A program made the position numbers and the translations under genes. Source: Paenibacillus vini (lineage in GTDB: Bacteria; Bacillota; Bacilli; Paenibacillales; Paenibacillaceae). From it: a stretch of 64,000 nucleotides of DNA. Below, piece by piece: positions 7,941 through 16,981 of this stretch. The stretch's first letter is position 1, and every line of letters starts with the position of its first letter. The notes under the pieces were generated by a model. That model saw only the letters and a program-made list of their open reading frames with translations. It was not told where the DNA came from and did not search any database. The stretch covers positions 248,001 to 312,000 of the forward strand of contig NZ_BOSL01000001.1 in assembly GCF_018403325.1 (NCBI RefSeq). Direction: 5' to 3'.

Positions 7941-7971
7941 TTGACTGCGCCCTTAGGGAACGCATTATCAT
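7941..7971 (+). promoter_or_regulatory. MerR-type promoter with 19-bp spacer
   Basis: TTGACT and TATCAT are separated by exactly 19 bp instead of 17, and the spacer has a CCCTTAGGG core in an imperfect dyad. That is the standard design of promoters activated by MerR-family regulators by DNA untwisting. It lies 18 bp before the merR gene and points to autoregulation. Confidence 0.7.
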
Positions 7972-7989
7972 TTAGCCAGAGGTGAGAAC

Positions 7990-8865
7990 ATGGGTTACAC
8001 GATCGGACAGTTTGCAGGCCTTCATCTGGTATCTAAAAAAACACTAAGGTACTACAAGGACATCGGTCTTCTGGAACCGGCCGGCACGGATCCGGTCAGC
8101 GGATATGCCATCTATGAAGACGACCAGCGCGAACGCATGCAGCGCATCCAGTATCTTCGCAGGCTTCGCTTCTCCCTTGAGGAAATCCGTACACTACTAC
8201 GGAGCGAACCTGAGTCGTGGATAGGTCCTGTACAAGCGCAACTGGCGGTAATTCAATCGGAGGGGCGTCTCCTGCAAGCCATCGAGCATGAACTTCTTAC
8301 CCTTCAAGGACGAATCCGCGAAGGAAAAGAGCCTTACACATCTATGGCAGTCACAACGGAATACAAAGTGGATACCTTCGAACTTAACGAGCCTATTCAT
8401 ATCATTGGGAGAGCTACGCGCGTGCCTTACAGCAAGCACGAGGAGAAGCAGGTTTTGATCAACCATTTGATCGGGACATTCTTTGGTAATGACGAGCCGG
8501 AATTAATTCCAAATCGTGCGCTGCCCGCCGTTAGTTTCGGACTTGTGTGCGAATGCGAAAAGGACATGAGTATGGGGACTTACATGATGGGTGTACAGGT
8601 TACAAGCCTGGACGGAATACCCGAAGGCATGCGCAGCTTCACTCTGCCCGCTGGACTTTACGCGCGGGTCACTTTCCAAGCACACGACAGGGAGGCACTT
8701 ACTGACAGCGCACTGGAAGGTGCATATGATTATTTGTATAAGTGGCTGACAGAATCCGGTTATACGATGGCCGAGATGCTGGCTGCGGAGGTCTATATGG
8801 AGGATCGCATGGAAGTGCCGGTAAATCCCGAAATGGAGCTTTGGCAATGGATAGCACAGAGATAG
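7990..8865 (+). CDS. MerR-family regulator with GyrI-like effector domain
   Basis: 291 residues. The N-terminal winged helix (YTIGQFAGLHLVSKKTLRYYKDIGLLEP) and the dimer helix cover about 1-110. Residues 120-291 form a GyrI-like/BmrR effector domain (FELNEPIHIIGRATRV ... LPAGLYARVTFQAH ... AEVYMEDRMEVPVNPEMELWQWI), the fold that binds hydrophobic or cationic drugs. The usual target is a drug exporter, but none is adjacent; the only promoter of this type nearby is its own. The neighbour downstream is a GNAT gene 21 bp away. Confidence 0.88.
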   Translation: MGYTIGQFAGLHLVSKKTLRYYKDIGLLEPAGTDPVSGYAIYEDDQRERMQRIQYLRRLRFSLEEIRTLLRSEPESWIGPVQAQLAVIQSEGRLLQAIEHELLTLQGRIREGKEPYTSMAVTTEYKVDTFELNEPIHIIGRATRVPYSKHEEKQVLINHLIGTFFGNDEPELIPNRALPAVSFGLVCECEKDMSMGTYMMGVQVTSLDGIPEGMRSFTLPAGLYARVTFQAHDREALTDSALEGAYDYLYKWLTESGYTMAEMLAAEVYMEDRMEVPVNPEMELWQWIAQR

Positions 8866-8886
8866 GGTAGAAAGGGGGAGTTAGTT

Positions 8887-9438
8887 TTGCTTATAAATGA
8901 ATATTTTAAAAGCGAGCGGCTGTTTTACCGACCTTTCCAAATGGAAGATTTACAAACCTATGTAGAGATGTGTAATGAGAATTCTCGAAGACGATGGTTT
9001 TACTTTCAAGAACCGGATTGTCTAACTACTGAATTTTGGACAAAAGAATTTGAAAATAACATAGCAACATGGTCAAAGAAGGTTGATATACTTCAGAACA
9101 GATTTGGTTGTGGCCTGGCTATTTCACTGAAAGAAACCGGCAATCTGATTGGCTTTGTTGGTCTTACGAAATTTCATGGGCCGGATGATGAGCTTAAAGA
9201 TATTGAAATAGGATATCATATCGGAGAAGCCTATCAAGGTAGAGGGTACGGAACTGAAGCAACCAAGGCGGCAGTTGAATGGGGGTTGGCTGAATTACGT
9301 ACACTTGGTTCGGAGCCTAAGATCATAGGTAAAGCAGAACACGCAAATTGGCCTTCTCGCCGAGTGCTAGAGAAAGCGGGGTTCCGTTTTGTCCTTGCGG
9401 AACAGTACTTAAGTGTATATGAGATTGTAGCCCAATAG
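8887..9438 (+). CDS. GNAT-family N-acetyltransferase
   Basis: 183 residues beginning at TTG 8887, placed after AAGGGGGAG; no in-frame ATG fits. It is of the RimJ/ribosomal-protein-type GNAT group: ERLFYRPFQMEDLQTYVEMCN at the start, IEIGYHIGEAYQGRGYGTEATKA (acetyl-CoA pyrophosphate loop Q-x-x-G-x-G) and NWPSRRVLEKAGFRFV. The substrate is unknown. The DNA is noticeably more A+T-rich than the MerR gene. The 21-bp gap suggests co-transcription with the regulator, which would make it a possible detoxifying partner. Confidence 0.82.
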   Translation: MLINEYFKSERLFYRPFQMEDLQTYVEMCNENSRRRWFYFQEPDCLTTEFWTKEFENNIATWSKKVDILQNRFGCGLAISLKETGNLIGFVGLTKFHGPDDELKDIEIGYHIGEAYQGRGYGTEATKAAVEWGLAELRTLGSEPKIIGKAEHANWPSRRVLEKAGFRFVLAEQYLSVYEIVAQ

Positions 9439-9584
9439 CCATTTTCTGAAATACATGAAATCGCCGTATTGCAAGAAGCCTAGCCATGTAACTTCCACGA
9501 CTAGGTTTCCTTTTTGGCACATATTAAGGATAGCACAGTGTTTCGCATTATTTTGATAGCTGCAATGATTTATGATCAGATCGG

Positions 9585-10445
9585 CTACTTCGCTCCCAAT
9601 CTTCTAAGAAAAGTCCCTAAGCTGTCTTCCAGGAACCCCATATTTTCAAGTCCTTCATTTGCTATGATATCCCTGATCTCTTTGGCGAACTCAGTCAAGC
9701 CGGCCGTGGAAGCATTGCCGAATCTGCTTTCGTCGATGCCTTGCTTCATCTCCTCAAGCAATTTGGCCGATCCCTCTCTGTACTCCTTCACCCAATCCTC
9801 ACGAGTCGACACTTTTCTGGCGAAAGACTGGAGGATATGATTCCAATCTTCTTTTCCGTTCACAATCGCTTCTTGTAGCTTGTTCAATGTTTCGGGTTCG
9901 AACTTACGCATCATATCGGTCAAGTCTATGTAATCGTCCGGTGCCCCAACGGGTCTTTGCGAGGGTGTTACGTAATGAACTTCATTCGTTTCAGGATCAA
10001 CGGTTCTTGTTTTGGAGATCGCCCCGATTAACGTCATCGTATCCATAAATTCTGCCGCTTCGTTCTCTTTCATGTAATTTTTCGCTATATACTCCGCTTG
10101 GGTAAGCCCCAGCTCTAGTAAAGCTGTTCTTGTCTCTTCGCCGGTTATGTCGTTAATGAAATTGGATTGAATGATGCCGTACACCGCTTCCTTCACCTCA
10201 GATGGCTGATTTTGCAGCACCCGATTCAGAGAATCATTGATTTGAGCGGTTCCAAAATACTTTAATGAATGATCCACGATATCCGATGCCGCTAACTGCC
10301 GTGCTGCCGGACTGATTTCCAAGGTATCGATCTCATGGGACAGCCCCTGAATATTGCCTTCGACCAGGGTCGGCGATTTATCGGAGCGCTGTTTCAAATG
10401 TTCATATAAATTTAAGCCGTATTGCGTCGAACTACCAATTTTCAT
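9585..10445 (-). CDS. Uncharacterised protein with FlgM-like EISPAA motif
   Basis: 286 residues, mostly charged and helical, no signal peptide or membrane segment. I do not recognise a family. Near the N-terminus is DTLEISPAARQLAASD, which resembles the VEISxxA stretch of FlgM and related flagellar proteins, but the length and remainder do not fit an anti-sigma factor. The rest has EVHYVTPSQRPVGAPDDYIDL and several amphipathic helices. It stands alone between the GNAT and the divergent glycosidase, with its start 206 bp from that gene's start. Codon choice looks normal for the region. Confidence 0.6.
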   Translation of the reverse strand: MKIGSSTQYGLNLYEHLKQRSDKSPTLVEGNIQGLSHEIDTLEISPAARQLAASDIVDHSLKYFGTAQINDSLNRVLQNQPSEVKEAVYGIIQSNFINDITGEETRTALLELGLTQAEYIAKNYMKENEAAEFMDTMTLIGAISKTRTVDPETNEVHYVTPSQRPVGAPDDYIDLTDMMRKFEPETLNKLQEAIVNGKEDWNHILQSFARKVSTREDWVKEYREGSAKLLEEMKQGIDESRFGNASTAGLTEFAKEIRDIIANEGLENMGFLEDSLGTFLRRLGAK

Positions 10446-10651
10446 AGAATCCTACACCTTTCCATTATTAGTAAGTCGAATTACTTCCTATATCTGATGT
10501 ATCGGAATATTATTCCAAATCTTTAATGCTCGCTAATTTCAATTACCCCATCCCTAAATGTCTATGAAAACGCCTCTAATTTGTCGGGTAGCCGGAGGGG
10601 TCAATCTTAGGTAGAATGACGCGTAAGGGACTGACACTAAGGAGGTTCAAT

Positions 10652-13558
10652 ATGTCTACAACTAACAATTTTCCATTTCAGAACACTTCCCTTCCGCTGG
10701 AGGAACGAGTAAACGACCTGGTTTCCCGCTTCACGCTGGAAGAAAAAGTGGGGCTCATGATTCAATATCAAACCGCTGTAGAACGCCTTGGCGTGAAAGC
10801 GTATAAGCATGGCACGGAAGCGGCTCATGGCATGGCCTGGCTTGGCGAAGCCACGGGATATCCGCAGCCGATCGGCCTTGGATGTACCTGGGACACCGAT
10901 TTGATGCAGAGAATTGGCAGCGCGATCGGTGATGAGGCCAGAGGTTTTTATAAAAGAAATCCGGAGATTAACGGCCTGACGCTTTGGGCGCCAACCGTGG
11001 ATATGGAACGTGACCCGCGCTGGGGCCGGACCGAAGAGGCTTACGGCGAAGATCCGGTGCTGGCGGGCAAGCTGGCAGCAGCGCTCGTTAAGGGAATTCA
11101 GGGTGATCATCCGAAATATTTGAAAGCGGTTGCTACGCTAAAGCATTTCATTGCGAACAATAATGAAGTGGGCCGCGGCGACCAATCGGTCAGCATCGAC
11201 CCACGGAATATGCGCGAGTATTATTTAAAAGCGTTCGAAATTCCGTTCAAAGAAGGCGGCGCCCAGTCCATGATGACGGCGTATAACGCAGTGAATGGCG
11301 TGCCTGCCAACCTGTTGCCTGAAGTGGGAGAGATCGTTAAGAAAGAATGGGGCATGGACGGCTTTGTCGTCAGCGACGCTTTCGACGTATCCGGTACGGT
11401 GCGTGACCACGGTTACCTGGAGACGCACAAGGAGGCGGTTGCCCGTTCGGTGAAGGAAGGCGGCATCGACAGCATCACTGACGATGGCGAACTGATCAAG
11501 CAGGCGTTGCGCGAAGCGCTGGAGGAAGGGCTGCTTGCGGAGAGCGACTTGGATGTTGCGCTGCGCAACACGTTCCGCGTCCGTTTCCGCCTCGGCGAGT
11601 TCGATCCGGAGGAAGACAATCCGTATGCGGCGATTGACGAGTCGGCGATTCTGCAGCCGGAGCATGCGAAGCTGGCGCGCGAAGCGGCGGGCAAGGCGGC
11701 CGTGCTCCTGAAGAATGAAGGCGGCATGCTGCCGCTGCAGGCCGACAAGCTGAAGAAGGTCGCAGTGATCGGGCCGCTTGGCGGAACGGTATACCGCGAT
11801 TGGTACAGTGGTTCACTTCCTTACGCAATCACGCCGCTGCAAGGCATTCAGGAGAAGCTGGATGCGCATGGCGGCAAAACGGCCTTCTCCGGCGGCACGG
11901 ATCGCGTCAAACTGAAGGCAAAACGCAATGGACGTTACGTGCAGGTGCAGGACGGCGAGGCGGCTGGTCTGGCTGCAACCGGCGAGGCTTCCGAACAGGC
12001 GGCGGTCTTTGAAGTGACCGATTGGGGCTGGAACAGCCATACGATCATCGCAGAATCGAACAGCCGTTACCTGACAACGGATGACCGGATCGTGAAGGCT
12101 TCAGCCGATCAAATCTGGGAGTGGTTCACGAAAGAGGTATTCCTCGTTCGTTCTGCGCAAGAGGGAGCAGGCAATGTAACCTTCTCGACCTGGAACGATA
12201 CGCCGGTAACGGTGAAGGGCGACAGCGGCGAACTGCTCGTCGGAAGCGGCAGCGCGGAGGAAACGGCAAACGAGATCAACGTGGCGGGCGCTGCGTCCGT
12301 GGCAGGCGGGGAAGAAGAACGGATTACCGCCGATGTCTTTGAAGTGGAGACGGTGACGGACAAATTCCAGGCCGCGAAGGATGTTGCGGCCGATGCGGAT
12401 CTGGCCGTCGTATTCGTCGGCAACCATCCGCTGATTAACGGTAAGGAAACGGTCGACCGTCCGGATATTACATTGCCGGCATCCCAAGAACAACTGATCA
12501 AAGAGGTTCTCTCCGTGAACCCGAACACGGTTGTGGTCGTGGTGGGCAGTTACCCGTATGCTTTGAACTGGGCGGATGAGCATGTACCGGCCATCGTATA
12601 TACCACGCATGCCGGCCAGGAGCTGGGACATGCCGTAGCCGACGTCCTCTTTGGGGACGTGAACCCGGCTGGACGCCTGAATATGACCTGGTACAAATCG
12701 GTCGATCAGTTGCCGGAGTTTATGGACTACGACGTCATTAAGGGCGGAAGAACCTACCGGTATTTTGAAGGCGAAGCGCTGTATCCGTTCGGATACGGGC
12801 TGTCCTATAGCTCTTTCCGCTATGACGGTCTAAGCCTGGATAAGAAGAAGGTTTCCGCAGAGCAAGATCGCGAAATCGGCCTTACGATTACCGTGACCAA
12901 TACCGGAGACCGTCCGGGCGAAGAAGTGGTTCAGCTCTACGGGCATGCGGAGCAGTCCCGCGTGAAGCGTCCGCTGAAGCAGCTGCTTGCGTTCCGCCGG
13001 GTGCTACTGCAACCGGGAGAGTCGGCAGACGTGAGCTTTACTTTGCCGCTGTCCGAGATAGCTATGTGGGACGTTACCCGCGAACGCTTCTGTATCGAGA
13101 ACGGCACGTATACCTTCATGGCAGGGGCCTCGTCGGCGAACTTGCCGGTGAGTGCGGATCTTGAGGTGCAAGGAGAGACCATCCCGCCGCGTGACCTGAC
13201 GCAGCCGGTGAAGGCGATCAACTATGACGCCTACGAAGGCGTCCTGATCGGCGAATGCCGGGAAGGCGGCAGCGCCGCCGAGGTGTCGGGGCAATCCGGC
13301 TGGATTGCCTTTGAAGACGCCGAGTTTGGCGCAGGCGCGAACACGGTGAAGCTGCGCGCTGCCAGTCAGACGGCGGGCTCCATTGAGATTCGGCTGCAGA
13401 GTCCGGACGGTCCGCTTGCGGGCCGGGCCGAGCTGAAAGCCGGCGGAGCGCAGGAATGGCGGGATTACACCGCTGAAGTGAGCGGTGTAAACGGACGCCA
13501 GGACGTATACCTCGTTCTGAATGGCAAAGCATCGCTAAGCACAGTTCAATTTTCATAG
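10652..13558 (+). CDS. Glycoside hydrolase family 3 with inserted beta-trefoil-like domain and C-terminal CBM
   Basis: 968 residues from ATG 10652 after AAGGAGG; the upstream in-frame ATG at 10616 lacks a site. GH3 enzymes release terminal glucose, xylose or related sugars from oligosaccharides. Order: (alpha/beta)8 barrel with KHFIANN and nucleophile Asp242 in VVSDAFDV; alpha/beta sandwich start (VAVIGPLGG) near 380; an insert of about 180 residues with NSRYLTTDD and WEWFTKEVF, fascin/beta-trefoil-like; sandwich resumed (DLAVVFVGNHPLINGKE, VYTTHAGQELGHAVADVLFGD); fibronectin-III-like domain (GEEVVQLYGH); and a final jelly-roll module (ECREGGSAAEV ... VYLVLNGKA) like CBM6. No signal peptide, so probably cytoplasmic. 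Exact sugar unknown. Confidence 0.87.
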   Translation: MSTTNNFPFQNTSLPLEERVNDLVSRFTLEEKVGLMIQYQTAVERLGVKAYKHGTEAAHGMAWLGEATGYPQPIGLGCTWDTDLMQRIGSAIGDEARGFYKRNPEINGLTLWAPTVDMERDPRWGRTEEAYGEDPVLAGKLAAALVKGIQGDHPKYLKAVATLKHFIANNNEVGRGDQSVSIDPRNMREYYLKAFEIPFKEGGAQSMMTAYNAVNGVPANLLPEVGEIVKKEWGMDGFVVSDAFDVSGTVRDHGYLETHKEAVARSVKEGGIDSITDDGELIKQALREALEEGLLAESDLDVALRNTFRVRFRLGEFDPEEDNPYAAIDESAILQPEHAKLAREAAGKAAVLLKNEGGMLPLQADKLKKVAVIGPLGGTVYRDWYSGSLPYAITPLQGIQEKLDAHGGKTAFSGGTDRVKLKAKRNGRYVQVQDGEAAGLAATGEASEQAAVFEVTDWGWNSHTIIAESNSRYLTTDDRIVKASADQIWEWFTKEVFLVRSAQEGAGNVTFSTWNDTPVTVKGDSGELLVGSGSAEETANEINVAGAASVAGGEEERITADVFEVETVTDKFQAAKDVAADADLAVVFVGNHPLINGKETVDRPDITLPASQEQLIKEVLSVNPNTVVVVVGSYPYALNWADEHVPAIVYTTHAGQELGHAVADVLFGDVNPAGRLNMTWYKSVDQLPEFMDYDVIKGGRTYRYFEGEALYPFGYGLSYSSFRYDGLSLDKKKVSAEQDREIGLTITVTNTGDRPGEEVVQLYGHAEQSRVKRPLKQLLAFRRVLLQPGESADVSFTLPLSEIAMWDVTRERFCIENGTYTFMAGASSANLPVSADLEVQGETIPPRDLTQPVKAINYDAYEGVLIGECREGGSAAEVSGQSGWIAFEDAEFGAGANTVKLRAASQTAGSIEIRLQSPDGPLAGRAELKAGGAQEWRDYTAEVSGVNGRQDVYLVLNGKASLSTVQFS

Positions 13559-13572
13559 ACAATATTCGAAAA

Positions 13573-13599
13573 AGAGTCCCTTTAAAGGGCTCTTTTTTT
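13573..13599 (+). terminator. Terminator after GH3 gene
   Basis: An imperfect hairpin around CCCTTTAAAGGG with flanking GAG/CTC arms, then seven T residues. Confidence 0.85.
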
Positions 13600-13697
13600 G
13601 TTTTGGGACAAGAAGAGGATGGAATCGCATTCCAAGCTGTTGTATCCTAAAGTTTGGAAGTAATAACAAGACTGGGAAGGGGATTGGAGCAACTGGA

Positions 13698-13898
13698 GTG
13701 AAAAAACGTCTGGTCTTCACGGACCTCAATTTTTACAACCACTGGGAGCGAATCGAAAACGTAAGTGCCTTGGGGGACTATGTGTATTACTGGTTGGAAG
13801 GCCGCGTCTATGCGGTCAAAAAAGATGGAGCCGGGCGAAAAGAAATTCAATATTTATCAAATGCGGGCGGAGCCCCTGTCATTTATAAGGATAAATAG
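13698..13898 (+). CDS. Small protein resembling one DUF5050 beta-propeller blade
   Basis: 66 residues from GTG 13698, after a weak GGAG. The core ENVSALGDYVYYWLEGRVYAVKKDGAGRKE matches one repeat of the DUF5050/prolow-density-receptor-like propellers (VxGDxIYYxN...LYxIxxDGxGR). A single blade cannot form a propeller, so this is either a true small protein or a remnant of a larger gene. There is a good terminator right after its stop. Function unknown. Confidence 0.45.
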   Translation: MKKRLVFTDLNFYNHWERIENVSALGDYVYYWLEGRVYAVKKDGAGRKEIQYLSNAGGAPVIYKDK

Positions 13899-13916
13899 AA
13901 GACATGTTGCCCATTT

Positions 13917-13940
13917 CGGCACCGGCTTATCGCCGGTGCC
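13917..13940 (+). terminator. Terminator
   Basis: Perfect stem GGCACCGGC/GCCGGTGCC with a short loop followed by TTT, after the small DUF5050-like gene. Confidence 0.75.
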
Positions 13941-13975
13941 TTTCTGCATTACGACTTGATACTCTTTTGCAATGA

Positions 13976-14009
13976 ATAAGCTTCTAACTATTTAAATTGG
14001 GGTTATTAT
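13976..14009 (+). promoter_or_regulatory. Promoter-like block, copy 1 (membrane protein gene)
   Basis: ATAAGCTTCTAACTATT followed by TAAATT, five bases, then TATTAT as -10 (14004-14009). The same block with the same spacing recurs before mqo. The TTG start at 14030 leaves only a short leader carrying AAGGAGGGAT. Confidence 0.55.
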
Positions 14010-14029
14010 CCACGTAAGGAGGGATCGTT

Positions 14030-14683
14030 TTGGATACGTTCATCTATGGAATAGTAACGGTGCTGTACATTCTATTGCTCGGGTATGGGGTTGTCCTATG
14101 GAGAAAAGATGCCAAGCGTGGGCCCCGCTATTTCCTGTTTTTAGTGACGGCGGCGCTGGTATGGGATAATGGCGTAATGGCCGCCGGTAATTGGATTGGT
14201 GAGGGAGAACTGCTTAAGGGGTTGAATCTGGCGCGTTTTTGGCTGCATGCCTTTTGCACACCGTTACTCGTAGTCGTTGCGTTCGATTTGATACGAAGGG
14301 CTGGAAGCCCGTGGGCGCGGAGTACGGTTGTCCAATGGGGGGCCTGGATTGTGACGGCAGCACTTATCATTATGCAATTGGTGACAGAGACCATCGGACT
14401 AAAAATGAAACCGGTACAGGAATTCGGCGCCTTGCGTTATGTTCCGGCCGGTGAGCACTCGGGGCCCCCTATTATGATCATTATTATTACGGTCTTTTTA
14501 TTTGTGGCAGGTATTATATTGTGGAAGCGCAAGATCACGTCCGTTTTGTTCTGGGGAACTTTGCTGATGGTAGCCGGAACGGCCATCCCAATTCCGATTG
14601 ACAGTAAAGCGACGACGAATGTATTCGAGCTTGTGCTCATTGCCTCTTTGTGGATTTCAATGCGAAGATTGTTGCCTCGCTAA
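14030..14683 (+). CDS. Multi-pass membrane protein of unknown function
   Basis: 217 residues from TTG 14030, correctly spaced after AAGGAGGGAT. About six to seven hydrophobic helices (TFIYGIVTVLYILLLGYGVV, LLVVVAFDLI, WIVTAALIIMQL, IMIIIITVFLFVAGIIL, VLIASLWIS) joined by short charged loops; no catalytic motif recognised. The conserved-looking pair WDNGVMAAGNW and a positive C-terminus (MRRLLPR) are all that stand out. A terminator follows. It shares a promoter-like block with mqo downstream, so joint expression with the respiratory malate oxidase is possible. Confidence 0.6.
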   Translation: MDTFIYGIVTVLYILLLGYGVVLWRKDAKRGPRYFLFLVTAALVWDNGVMAAGNWIGEGELLKGLNLARFWLHAFCTPLLVVVAFDLIRRAGSPWARSTVVQWGAWIVTAALIIMQLVTETIGLKMKPVQEFGALRYVPAGEHSGPPIMIIIITVFLFVAGIILWKRKITSVLFWGTLLMVAGTAIPIPIDSKATTNVFELVLIASLWISMRRLLPR

Positions 14684-14726
14684 GAATAAATCATCTCTGA
14701 AAGCTATTGCGCAATGGCAAGAAGAC

Positions 14727-14754
14727 GGGGGTTCCCTTTTGGGAGACCCCTTTT
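14727..14754 (+). terminator. Terminator
   Basis: GGGG-GTTCCC arm, TTTT loop, GGGAGACCCC arm, then TTTT. Follows the membrane protein gene and precedes the mqo promoter block. Confidence 0.8.
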
Positions 14755-14790
14755 CCGCTTTAAGCTTCCAATCCCTCTCAATTTTATCCG

Positions 14791-14824
14791 ATTAGCTTCT
14801 AACTATTAAAATTTATGCTATAAT
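14791..14824 (+). promoter_or_regulatory. Promoter-like block, copy 2 (mqo)
   Basis: ATTAGCTTCTAACTATT, AAAATT, five bases, then a perfect TATAAT at 14819-14824. Spacing from the shared AGCTTC to the -10 is 25 bp in both copies. The -35 element is not consensus for the main sigma factor. Confidence 0.6.
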
Positions 14825-14891
14825 TTTTTATAAAATCGTTAGGCTGCAATGACAAGTAGTGGTGCAAATTTTAAATAGAAGGATGTTAAAA

Positions 14892-16400
14892 ATGAGCCAC
14901 ATGGAAAATAAAAGGGAAAGTGATGTTATTCTTATTGGTGCCGGCATCATGAGCGCGACTTTGGGGACGATTCTGAAGGAATTGGCGCCGGATTGGAAAA
15001 TGACCGTGTTTGAGAAGCTCGACAAAGCAGGCGAGGAAAGCTCGAACGAGTGGAACAATGCAGGAACCGGACATGCAGCTCTGTGCGAGTTGAATTACAC
15101 CGTAGAAAAGCCGGATGGCTCAGTAGATATTAGCAAAGCGGTGCAAATTAATGAACAGTTTCAGGTGTCCAGACAGTTTTGGTCTTATCTTGTAAGCCAA
15201 GATTTGATCCGCAATCCGCAGGATTTTATTATGCCTTTACCCCACATGAGCTTAGTGCAAGGGGAGAATAATGTATCCTTTTTAAGAAGAAGATTTGAAG
15301 CGCTTACGAAGAGTCCTTTGTTTCAGGGCATGGAATTTTCGGACGATTCAAATAAGCTGAAGGAATGGATTCCGCTCATTATGCAGGACCGTGCAGCGAA
15401 TGTACCGATTGCGGCCACGAAGATCGACTCCGGCACGGACGTCAACTTTGGCGCTTTAACGCGTATGTTATTTGACCACTTGAACAATAAACATGTCGAC
15501 ATCAAATACAAACATATGGTGAGTGATATTAAGCGGACCAAAGACGGCTTATGGAGACTGAAAGTGCGTAATGATCAAGGTCAGCTTGAATATCATACAG
15601 CGAAATTCGTCTTTATCGGCGGCGGCGGGGGAAGTCTGTCGTTGCTGCAAAAAACGGGCATTCCCGAAAGCAAGCATATCGGGGGCTTCCCGGTAAGCGG
15701 TCTTTTCCTGGTATGCAACAATCCGGAGATCGTAGAGCAGCATCATGCCAAAGTATACGGCAAAGCGGCTGTCGGTGCCCCGCCTATGTCTGTTCCGCAT
15801 CTGGATACCCGATATATCGATAACAAAAAATCGTTATTGTTCGGGCCTTTTGCCGGATTTTCGCCAAAATTTCTGAAAACGGGATCCAATTTGGACTTGG
15901 TTAGTTCCGTGAAATTGAATAATGTTCTTACGATGTTAGCGGCAGGCGTAAAAAGTGTTGCGCTAACCAGATACTTGATTCAACAAGTGATGTTATCGAA
16001 GGAAAAGCGGATCGCAGAGTTAAGGGAGTTCGTTCCGAACGCCAAGAGCGAGGATTGGGATATCGTGGTTGCGGGCCAACGCGTGCAGGTTATCAAAGAT
16101 ACGATTACCGGAGGCAAAGGGACGCTTCAATTCGGTACGGAGGTGGTCAGTGCCGCGGACGGCTCGGTTGCTGCATTGCTCGGCGCTTCTCCGGGTGCGT
16201 CCACTGCCGTTCACGTCATGCTGGAAGTCATCCGGAAATGCTTCCCGCAGCATCTCAAAGCCTGGGAGCCGAAGATCAAGGAAATGATCCCTTCGTATGG
16301 CGTATCCCTGGCGGAAAACCCGAAACTGTTCCACGAGCTTCAAGCTTCTACGGCACTTACGCTTGGTTTGGCGGATAAGAGCCGCGTCAACGTTAATTAA
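14892..16400 (+). CDS. mqo: Malate:quinone oxidoreductase
   Basis: 502 residues from ATG 14892; AGAAGGAT lies upstream. A membrane-associated FAD enzyme that oxidises malate to oxaloacetate and passes electrons to quinone, bypassing NAD-dependent malate dehydrogenase. Seen: FAD-binding [47 protein letters not shown] (diagnostic for Mqo), [28 protein letters not shown], and the C-terminal [12 protein letters not shown]. Full length, all motifs intact. The next gene starts 15 bp after the stop and is likely co-transcribed. Expressed from the promoter block shared with the upstream membrane gene. Confidence 0.94.
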   Translation: MSHMENKRESDVILIGAGIMSATLGTILKELAPDWKMTVFEKLDKAGEESSNEWNNAGTGHAALCELNYTVEKPDGSVDISKAVQINEQFQVSRQFWSYLVSQDLIRNPQDFIMPLPHMSLVQGENNVSFLRRRFEALTKSPLFQGMEFSDDSNKLKEWIPLIMQDRAANVPIAATKIDSGTDVNFGALTRMLFDHLNNKHVDIKYKHMVSDIKRTKDGLWRLKVRNDQGQLEYHTAKFVFIGGGGGSLSLLQKTGIPESKHIGGFPVSGLFLVCNNPEIVEQHHAKVYGKAAVGAPPMSVPHLDTRYIDNKKSLLFGPFAGFSPKFLKTGSNLDLVSSVKLNNVLTMLAAGVKSVALTRYLIQQVMLSKEKRIAELREFVPNAKSEDWDIVVAGQRVQVIKDTITGGKGTLQFGTEVVSAADGSVAALLGASPGASTAVHVMLEVIRKCFPQHLKAWEPKIKEMIPSYGVSLAENPKLFHELQASTALTLGLADKSRVNVN

Positions 16401-16415
16401 TCGGGAGGGTTATCC

Positions 16416-16892
16416 ATGATCAATGAGATCGATATGAAATATCTGCGCCGGTGCGTAGAACTTGCCAAGACTGCACTGGAGGCAGGGGATGAGCCCTTCG
16501 GTTCGATCCTGGTCTCTGCGGACGGAGATGTCCTGATGGAAGATCACAACCATGTAGCCGGTGGCGATCATACTCAGCATCCGGAATTTGCATTGGCCCG
16601 TTGGGCGGCCAACAACATGACGGTGGAAGAGCGGGCACAGGCGACGGTATATACCTCGGGAGAGCATTGTCCGATGTGCGCGGCGGCCCACGGCTGGGTT
16701 GGTTTAGGACGGATTGTTTATGCAAGCTCGTCCGAACAGCTGGCGCAATGGTTGAGTGAAATGGGGGTTCCCGCGTCGCGCGTTCGGAATCTTCCGATTC
16801 AGGATGTCATTCGCGATGCTGACCTTGCCGGCCCGGTTCCCGAACTGGCAGAGCAGGTACGGGAGCTTCACCGTCAGTTACATGCAAAGTAA
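16416..16892 (+). CDS. Nucleoside/guanine deaminase family protein
   Basis: 158 residues after GGGAGG. A zinc-dependent deaminase of the cytidine/deoxycytidylate fold: the HPEFALARWA motif (His ligand and catalytic Glu) and HCPMCAAAHGW (two Cys ligands) are intact. EAGDEPFGSILV at the start is typical for the guanine deaminase/TadA-like group. Its C-terminal helix (VPELAEQVRELHRQL) also resembles guanine deaminases. Purine specificity is likely but not proven. It follows mqo by 15 bp; no metabolic link between the two is obvious. Confidence 0.85.
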   Translation: MINEIDMKYLRRCVELAKTALEAGDEPFGSILVSADGDVLMEDHNHVAGGDHTQHPEFALARWAANNMTVEERAQATVYTSGEHCPMCAAAHGWVGLGRIVYASSSEQLAQWLSEMGVPASRVRNLPIQDVIRDADLAGPVPELAEQVRELHRQLHAK

Positions 16893-16915
16893 CGGCGAAA
16901 CCGCCGCTCTTTTTT
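16892..16915 (+). terminator. Terminator after deaminase gene
   Basis: CGGCG-AAA-CCGCCG hairpin overlapping the stop codon, followed by CTCTTTTTT. Confidence 0.75.
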
Positions 16916-16981
16916 ATGGCCTGAAATGAGGAGGGGAGGTTGGGGAATACTTAGAAACATAGCGGTGATTACCCCGGGCAG

